DNA of 64,000 nt, from positions 17,163,577 to 17,227,576 of the forward strand of contig OY744615.1 in the NCBI GenBank assembly GCA_963556255.1. Reading direction: 5' to 3'. The notes beneath the pieces are model-generated. The model was not told the DNA's origin. It was given only the letters and a program-made list of their open reading frames with translations, and did no database searches. This document shows positions 57,725 to 64,000 of the stretch, piece after piece (position 1 is the first letter of the stretch; each line of letters starts with the position of its first letter). Source of the DNA: Allolobophora icterica. Taxonomy: Eukaryota > Annelida > Clitellata > Crassiclitellata > Lumbricidae. A program made the translations under genes and the position numbers.

Positions 57725-58221
57725 TGTATAAATAATCTGATCTAACGACTTCTATTGTGCTGTTGTCATGATGACTAAGACTTCAGTCGATAGTCGCTTC
57801 GACTAAAGTCACACTGAACCAATATTGAGTCGCAAGACAGCCAGACAAATGCTTAGATGCCATGTTTCACATTTATTGTCTTTTGTTGCACATAAAGGGG
57901 TCGTAAAATTATAACTGCATTTGTGTAGCAGAGCTCTGCTGGACCAGCACCAATCCTTGGTCCACTAAATAAATAAAGAACTGTGTCTTAATTGAATTAA
58001 TCGGAGTTCCTGGCATTTGTGAATGTCTCTCTTCTGTCCAGAAGAAATCTGGCCTGTTTTATAAGGCTGTGTTGCTTTAACATCGTGGTTAATGATCGTA
58101 ATAGTAATTACTGTAGTAACTTCTGTAATGCCAGTGTCTAATGCAAAAGGCATCAGGCATTGCCACACCAAACCAAAACCAAAATCAGGTCAATATCCCA
58201 AAACTCAGTGGGCTAAGAGAA

Positions 58222-58225
<4 letters not shown>
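57725..58225. other. No recognisable gene
   Basis: AT-rich, nothing supported. Confidence 0.4.
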
Positions 58226-58227
<2 letters not shown>

Positions 58228-58280
<53 letters not shown>

Positions 58281-58380
58281 GACACACACACAGTCTGTGG
58301 TGCATAAACAATTGAAAATAGGTATGTCTTAGGTTGAGAATGAAATGACTTAAGTGACTGAGCAGAATGGACACTGGCTG

Positions 58381-58437
<57 letters not shown>

Positions 58438-58680
58438 GTTCCAAAGTCCAGATGCATCAACTGAAAAAGCTCTTTTCACCAAGAGTGGTCTAATTTTATG
58501 TATGACCAGAGAGATATGACCTGGCTGAATAAGTGAATAACGAATGGCATATCTGACTTCACCCCAAATCCTACATCTTTGTAGTTTCCCTTCTGCACTT
58601 GAGCTCATTCTGTGGAGCACCTTCATTATCAACTGGTTCATTCTTCTACTACTGCTGATCAGCTTGGTGGTGATCTGCCT
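58228..58680 (-). mobile_element. LINE RT C-terminal fragment split by CAGA expansions
   Basis: Minus-strand pieces VKRAFSVDASGLWN (~58445-58480) and LKSFHSQPKTYLF (~58310-58345) are the conserved end of a CR1-like RT. Between and after them are (GACA)n runs at 58381-58438 and 58228-58282. The repeat has grown inside and beside the former coding sequence, and one frame stays open through it (CLSV repeats). Confidence 0.6.
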
Positions 58681-58689
58681 CAAAAGGCA

Positions 58690-59235
58690 TGGTTTACTGT
58701 AGTTAATGGACAGAAGTTAACTTCATCTGCTGGAGGGTTCTATGTGAAATTCGTACTACTGCTGTTTGCTGACCCAGTCTGTCAACCATTGATAATGCAG
58801 GAGCACGTCTGCTTGCTGTTGGTTTTGCAGCGTTTAGTAACACTGACTTGACTTTGTGGCTTGTTAGCTATCTGGCTGCTAATGATAAGACCTGATGTTG
58901 ATATTTTTATTGATGTAAGTCTGCACCACATGCACTGATATTCCTTGTTTCTGTGTGTGTTGATGTGTGCCTATATATGTGAGCTGGTGTTGGGAAAACA
59001 GAGTTGCCAGATGGCCGTTGTTGCATCACAGCTGTTGCCTCCCTCGAAGACTGACATGAACCTGACCTGACCTTGTTTAGTGCCTTTAACTTGGACAGGT
59101 GTAGCCTAGGCTACTCTATTGTATGAACTGTTTATTGTGAAATGGAGTACAGTGGTGGTGGTGGTGATGGCAGCACCGGTCAACCCCGGTACTGGTACAT
59201 TATTGGCAGTGGTGATGAAGAGGAAGTAATGATGA
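58690..59235. other. No gene; dispersed repeat copy
   Basis: The ~110-bp block around 58935-59030 matches 38563-38655 (GTGAGCTGGTGTTGGG, AAACAGAGTTG). Nothing else is supported. Confidence 0.5.
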
Positions 59236-59470
59236 TGAAGTAAGTAAGTAAGTAGCCTTTATTTGCATCTGACAAAGTGACAAGCATGCTTGTGTACAAT
59301 GATTGCATAATTTTTTTTAAATAAACTATAACAGGAACAGATTATAAAGTCACACATGCACAACTAAACATAACTAAACATACATCGATTAACAAAACTA
59401 TGTTTAAACAATTTAGATTTTTACATATTTGCCAATGCTTTGTAGCTTAGCCATATATACTGGCAGATGG
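59236..59470 (-). mobile_element. LINE 3' end with (CTTA)n tail
   Basis: On the minus strand AATAAAGGCTACTTACTTAC ends the unit: a poly(A) signal then a simple tail, as in several non-LTR elements. Upstream is untranslated-like AT-rich sequence. Confidence 0.5.
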
Positions 59471-59764
59471 GTGAGGGGGGGGTCAAGCCAAATTATTTGA
59501 CAGACTTTTTATATTGATGCTGATGATGATAAATTTTGGATGGATTTACTAATTAAAAAACTAATGAAGTTGATTTATCCGCATTGTTTGTTTTTCTTTC
59601 TGTTTCTATCATCATTATCGTCATCGTCATTGTCATCAGTGCCTGATACCAACTGTTTGACAGTGATAGTTGATGTCCATTGCTTTTAAACATGAGTCCA
59701 GCACAGGGTTTTCTGACATTTTATTCCATATCTTGTTAATTATTATCCTGTTCTTCTTCCTTTG

Positions 59765-59935
59765 CATTTTGCTTGCATTGAAAATTTGCATCACGCAATA
59801 TTTATCTCAAACACAGTCAAACTTTCTAAAATTTGGCTCGATCTACCAACTTCTGTGTCCACACACTGTGTATGACTAAGCTACAATAGGTAGGGGCCTA
59901 TGCTGATTAGATTCACTTGATGATTTGCTGTAACA
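59765..59935. repeat. Dispersed repeat, copy 1 of 2
   Basis: ATCTCAAACACAGTCAAACT, ATTTGGCTCGATCTACCAAC and GTGTATGACTAAGCTACAAT recur in the same order at 61340-61470. Confidence 0.75.
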
Positions 59936-60171
59936 TAGTCAATGACTAGTCATGAACCATTATGTGTACAAAGTGATTAAACGATCAGGGTCTTGGTTGT
60001 GTGCGCTGTTCTTATATCCATGAATTGTCTTATTTCTTCTGTCTGCTTGTCCTGCTCTGCCTTGCTGTCTTGTCGCTACCTGTATGTGTGATTATGCAGA
60101 TGCACACCTGTGTCTGCTGAAGTTAAGTACTTATAAACTGTGTCACATACAAAGTGGATCCATTGGGTATC

Positions 60172-60588
60172 CACCCATGGCCCCTTGTTTGATTAAGTAA
60201 CCATGCCCCCTCGTTTGATTTAGGAACCATGCCCCCTCGTTTGATTTAGGAACCATGCCCATCGTTAGATTAAGGAACCATGCCCCTCGTTTGATTAAGG
60301 AACCATATCCCTCGTTTGATTAAGGAGCCATTTCCCTCATTTGATTAAGGAACAATGCCCTTCCTTTGATTAAGGAACCATGCCCCTTGTTTGATTAAGG
60401 AACCATGCACCCTTGTTTGATTAAGGAACCATGTCCCTTTGTTTGATTAAGGAACCATGCCACTCGTCTGATTAAGGAACCATGGCCCTCATTGATTAAG
60501 GAACCATGCCCCTCGTTTGATTAAGGAACCATGCCCCTCGTTTGATTAAGGAACCATGCCCCCTTGTTTGATTAAGAAACCATGCCAT
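60172..60588. repeat. 24-25-bp minisatellite, ~17 copies
   Basis: The unit CCCTCGTTTGATTAAGGAACC plus ATGC repeats with point changes. No spacers separate the units, so it is not a CRISPR array. Confidence 0.95.
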
Positions 60589-60689
60589 TGAGTTTGCACT
60601 CAAATCCCTTTGGCAGTGATTACCAATGCAAAAGTTGTACAGTAAACAAGGCTATTATGGTAATGTGATATGAAATGAAGAAAGAGAGG

Positions 60690-60860
60690 AAAGCTAAAGG
60701 ATGGGAAGGTGAGACAGCCTGGGAGAGGACTGGCCACTCCTCATATCCTCCTCACATGCCTTCATATGAGGAGGCTATAGGAAAATGAAGTCTCTAATAC
60801 TTCATACTCATGGCTGCCTCTGAGGCTAGCGTAAAGGACTGGCTGCTCTTCTTTATAAGC
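60690..60860 (+). mobile_element. SINE-1 body and tail
   Basis: GGTGAGACAGCCTGGGAGAG, GACTGGCCACTCC, GAGGCTATAGGAAAATGAAG and GAGGCTAGCGTAAAGGACTG follow SINE-1 order. The head is absent. Confidence 0.7.
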
Positions 60861-60984
60861 TTTCAAACAGTTTTCACGACTTATCAATTTTAGCTTTCCC
60901 ATTTTGTTCAAAAGGACATCAACTATCACTGTCAAACAGCTGGCATCAGGCACTGACAATGATGATGATGATGATGATGTTGAT

Positions 60985-61115
60985 GACTAGTATACTCATT
61001 GCAGCTCAGTTAGCTGGGGTACACAAATGGAACAGAAATCTCGAAGAAATTTGTGCCCTGGTAGCAGTGGTAGGAAGTCAAACCCCAACTTCTCAGTTGA
61101 CTGTCCACTGTCCAG
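60985..61115 (-). mobile_element. SINE-1 head fragment
   Basis: The minus strand carries the tRNA-like head; the plus strand shows TCAGTTAGCTGGGGTACAC and AGTCAAACCCCAACTTCTC, the mirrors of the body start and B box. Confidence 0.6.
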
Positions 61116-61228
61116 TATGCTTGCCAGTAGACTGTCATGCACTCCTCGAGAAATCTGGGGAAGAAAGCGAGAGAGAAGTCAAATTAAGGGGAAAAGAGAC
61201 ACTGGGAAACTTGGTAGAAAAGGCAACT

Positions 61229-61295
61229 GTTTAAAAAAATAAGTCATTTCATGAAGATGGTAAATACCATCTTCATGAAATGACATTTTTAAACT
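61229..61295. other. Perfect 20-bp inverted repeat with 2-nt loop
   Basis: 61243-61262 and 61265-61284 are perfect complements (core TTTCATGAAGATGG). Outside them GTTTAAAAA and its mirror extend the stem with one bulge, giving about 30-bp arms. It may be a tiny foldback remnant or a transcribed hairpin. Confidence 0.75.
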
Positions 61296-61339
61296 ATAAT
61301 ATTATAGTCCTCAAAAGTGTCTATAGATAATAATTGAAA

Positions 61340-61470
61340 AATTATTGCATCATGCGATATCTCAAGCACAGTCAAACTGTCTATAATTTGGCTTAATCTA
61401 CCAACATCTGTTTCCCCACTGTGTATGACTAAGCTACAATATGTATGCTGATTAGAATCCCTTGCAGTGG
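61340..61470. repeat. Dispersed repeat, copy 2 of 2
   Basis: Second copy of the 59765-59935 repeat, ~85% alike by eye. Confidence 0.75.
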
Positions 61471-61474
61471 GTGA

Positions 61475-64000
61475 AATTTGATTCTTCTTCTGTGCACTAG
61501 GAGATTTCTTTAAATGGTTCTTGTTAATGGTTGTTTCATAAAGCACTTAGACATGAATAGTTGGGTAATTTAGAAAATAATTTAGAGATAATTTAGAACA
61601 CTGCTGCTACTGATGAGAGAGATAATTGGTATAAAGCAGAAGATAGACCTGTGTAATGCCGGGTCTGCTGGACAGAAAGGTGAGATGCTGATGACTGTGA
61701 ACATCAAGAAGCATGTGTTGACTATTTCCTCCTTCTAAAAATGCCTTGAGACATGGACTTCTGAGGTGGAGAGTTTCTCCTTGTGGTTGTAGATAATTGA
61801 CCAACATTAGGGTGGCTTTTCTACATTTCTGGCATTTTAAAAGTTCTCTGTTGGATCATCAATTGCTTAGAACGATTTAGAATGGATGTAAATAGAGTGG
61901 ACATTGAGTACTAACTTCTGAAATCACTTTAAAATGCATAGAATATTTGCCCTGACAGCTTTTATGATATTATTAAGTGTTAAAGTTCAAATTGAAGTCT
62001 TCTGTACACAACTGGACATGAAATAAAAACATGGTATCAGACATGCAGAGTTTACTAGTTATCAATGACTTAATTTTCACGGCCTATGAGAGTTGTGGCA
62101 GTTGCAGTTTTTTCTTCCTTATCTCTCTCTCTCATATGTAGGGTGTGTTTGAGTTTGTGCCTGTGTGTATTTGTGTATGTGTGTGAGAGACAGAGAGAGA
62201 GACAGACAGACGGACAGACAAATAGAACCTGTACTTTATTTACTTAGTTAAAGCTGCATTTTGGAGCAGAGAAAGGAAAGCAGAAATGCATTTTAGAGCA
62301 GAGTTGGGAAAGCAGAAATGATCATCTGTGATGTTTTGATTTGGCCCCATGGACTTCATTTGCTCATTCTGTTTTGGATATCAGTTGCCTCCATTTTCGA
62401 CAGTACAGCAAGAAACGAAATATTAAACTTTCCAGATTTTAAAGTAGTTTAACCCCAAAAGACTGAGGTACAGTGATATGAATCCACTGCCATACTGACC
62501 ATATCTGAAACTCTTAAGTCTGGAATGACTCATGGTTCTGGTGTGACATATCAGCTACTGTGTGCTTTAAGATGCTAGAAGTAGAAGTCAGGGAGTTCTT
62601 GTAGATCTGTCTCTTTAGGTGGGCCTTACTTTAATCAAAAGTGCATACCAATCCTACCTAATCATACCTGACCCTCTGGGTGTAGTCCTTGGTGAAGGGC
62701 AGATTCCGTCATCACAAAATAGGTCAGAATGATGACAAGATGAACTGATTCCGTCAAACCCAATTGCGTGGAATGTTGACTGCATGCAAAGGCATTGGAT
62801 TGGTCCGGTTGGTAGCAGCAGTCTTTTGGGACCGCTTGTGGCTCCTGTTGTGGGAGGAGGAGGCAGGAGAATAATTAATGAAATTATTTTGACACCCCAG
62901 GAAGGGCTTGGTCTTGATTGGAATGCTGTTCTTGGCTGTGGGTGAGTGTGTGCTCTGTTACCCTTTCATCATTATTCAACATCCATATTTTCGCCTAGAG
63001 GCCCACTCTCTAAATTGCTGCAGTAATTATTTAACCCATTCTGTCTGTCTGTATGTCTGTCTGTCTATATCGTGCCCTGTTGATCTCCTATTCCTCTCAC
63101 CCTGATGGCTGTTTCAGTCTTGCTCTCTCTGTCTCTCACTGTCTCTCTCTCCTATATGCAAGTTGGTATGTTTGGCTGTTGGTCTGTATGCCTGTGTCAG
63201 ACAATAATGTACATGAACAGACATTGCTAAACGGTGGATTGCATTCTTTGTTTGTAATCACTGTGTTATATATGATATTACTGTACGAAGTCAATGAGAA
63301 CAATAAAGGACCATGTACATAGCCCGTTTGCCTGCTGTGTTGCCAGGCGACTACCCTACCATATAAAGCTCTTGTATACCTCATTTACCAGCAAGAGAGC
63401 AGCATCGTGTTTCTAGCAGCATCTGTTTGCCATGTCCGTTGTTTATTCACACTGGTAAAGACGTTAACCGTTAGAAGTTAAGGTAAACCTGGTTGGGAAG
63501 CCAAAATCTATTAATCCCCGTGACTTTTTAGGGTGGTCTGTTAAAAAGATTTCAACAAAAACTAACACAGTTTGGTAAAACTTGCTTATTTCACATAGAA
63601 CAGCAGATCTGAATATGAGAGACAGACAGTGTGCCAAAGTTGCATTGTTGCTGACTGGATAAATAACATTAGCATTGGTGAAACAATGATCAAAAGTTCT
63701 CGTTTAATTGTAGAAATTACTGCTGCTTGAAAATCATCCCAAGTCTGTTTTTTTATTGTAGGGAATTACTAGGTCAGAACATTTAAGAGTTTATAAGTTG
63801 GAACCATTTTGGTTCAGAACAGATTAGAATTTAGTCTTTGTGCTTAGAACAGTTCTATCCTGCGTACTCGGTCTAAATTGCTAATATAAGGAAGAGGGTG
63901 TGATGTTGTGATAGAGATTTGGTGAGTCCTGTAGGTCAGCTTGCTTCACCTTCTAATTCAAATGCATTTAGACTTGGTTAAAGCAGACATTCAAATTCCA
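61475..64000. other. No recognisable gene; short simple repeats
   Basis: TGTGTGAGAGACAGAGAGAG / GACA runs at 62150-62222 and (CTGT)n/(TCTC)n at 63040-63150. Short open frames have no recognisable motifs. CACCCCAG (62894-62901) and GGGTGAGTG (~62939) could bound a 40-odd-bp exon, but it is too short to support. Confidence 0.4.

Noticed and set aside
60172..60588. Regular 25-bp repeats resembling a CRISPR array
   Set aside because: Units are directly abutting with no unique spacers, and the genome is eukaryotic.
62902..62944. Possible 43-bp micro-exon between CACCCCAG and GTGAGT
   Set aside because: Too short to judge, with no matching phase to a neighbouring exon.

Overview
This window is eukaryotic, non-coding-rich DNA, most likely from a marine invertebrate bilaterian. 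The reasons are a ZCCHC24-type gene, spliced genes, CR1/Jockey-type LINEs, tRNA-derived SINEs, hAT and Harbinger-like MITEs, a Kolobok-like DNA transposon and very heavy microsatellite content. I cannot fix the phylum from sequence alone; an ambulacrarian or lophotrochozoan is a guess. There are no bacterial genes, operons, CRISPR arrays, rRNA genes or free-standing tRNA genes.

Layout. 1-4110 is a satellite of ~167-bp monomers with an 837-bp five-monomer higher-order repeat. 5002-5655 (minus) is an intact single-exon ZCCHC24-like gene lying between that satellite and scattered pieces of the same satellite (5915-6384, 9236-9540). 6385-9244 is a decayed LINE inserted inside a satellite monomer. 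9.2-15.3 kb holds a ~73-bp tandem repeat, a long (TA)n, two nested hAT-type elements, two other small TIR elements and an interrupted SINE. 15.3-21.2 kb is dominated by two foldback elements whose ends are tandem copies of a short GGTCCGCTATTCCGGG-type motif and whose cores are CATA/TATG tetranucleotide arrays. One (18732-21215) has a clean 9-bp target duplication; the other was split by a LINE with a 31-bp target duplication. 21674-22885 is a hAT-like element carrying a LINE fragment.

24782-26113 (plus) is the best candidate host coding exon besides ZCCHC24: 444 codons, an in-frame stop before the ATG and a GTGAGT donor; its family is not recognised. A second possible host exon is at 56547-56697. 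Between and beyond these lie introns or intergenic DNA filled with SINEs, LINE ends, minisatellites (46-bp, 25-bp, 16-bp, 18-bp units) and triplet/tetranucleotide arrays. A third foldback element, built from a different motif, is at 43281-44010.

The most striking structure is 44559-55418: two 5185-bp DNA transposons in perfect mirror orientation around a 482-bp spacer, each flanked by TTAA. Each has 258-bp terminal inverted repeats containing an inward-facing TATA box at both ends, a 627-aa DDE transposase transcribed from one end, and a convergent two-exon gene from the other end encoding a 189-aa Cys/His protein resembling the P2X7 ballast domain. All mirrored reading frames are at exactly mirrored positions (coordinates sum to 99977); I found one base difference. 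TTAA target, DDE layout and the Cys/His insert point to the Kolobok superfamily. The pair is either a very recent or conversion-maintained palindrome, or needs checking as an assembly product.
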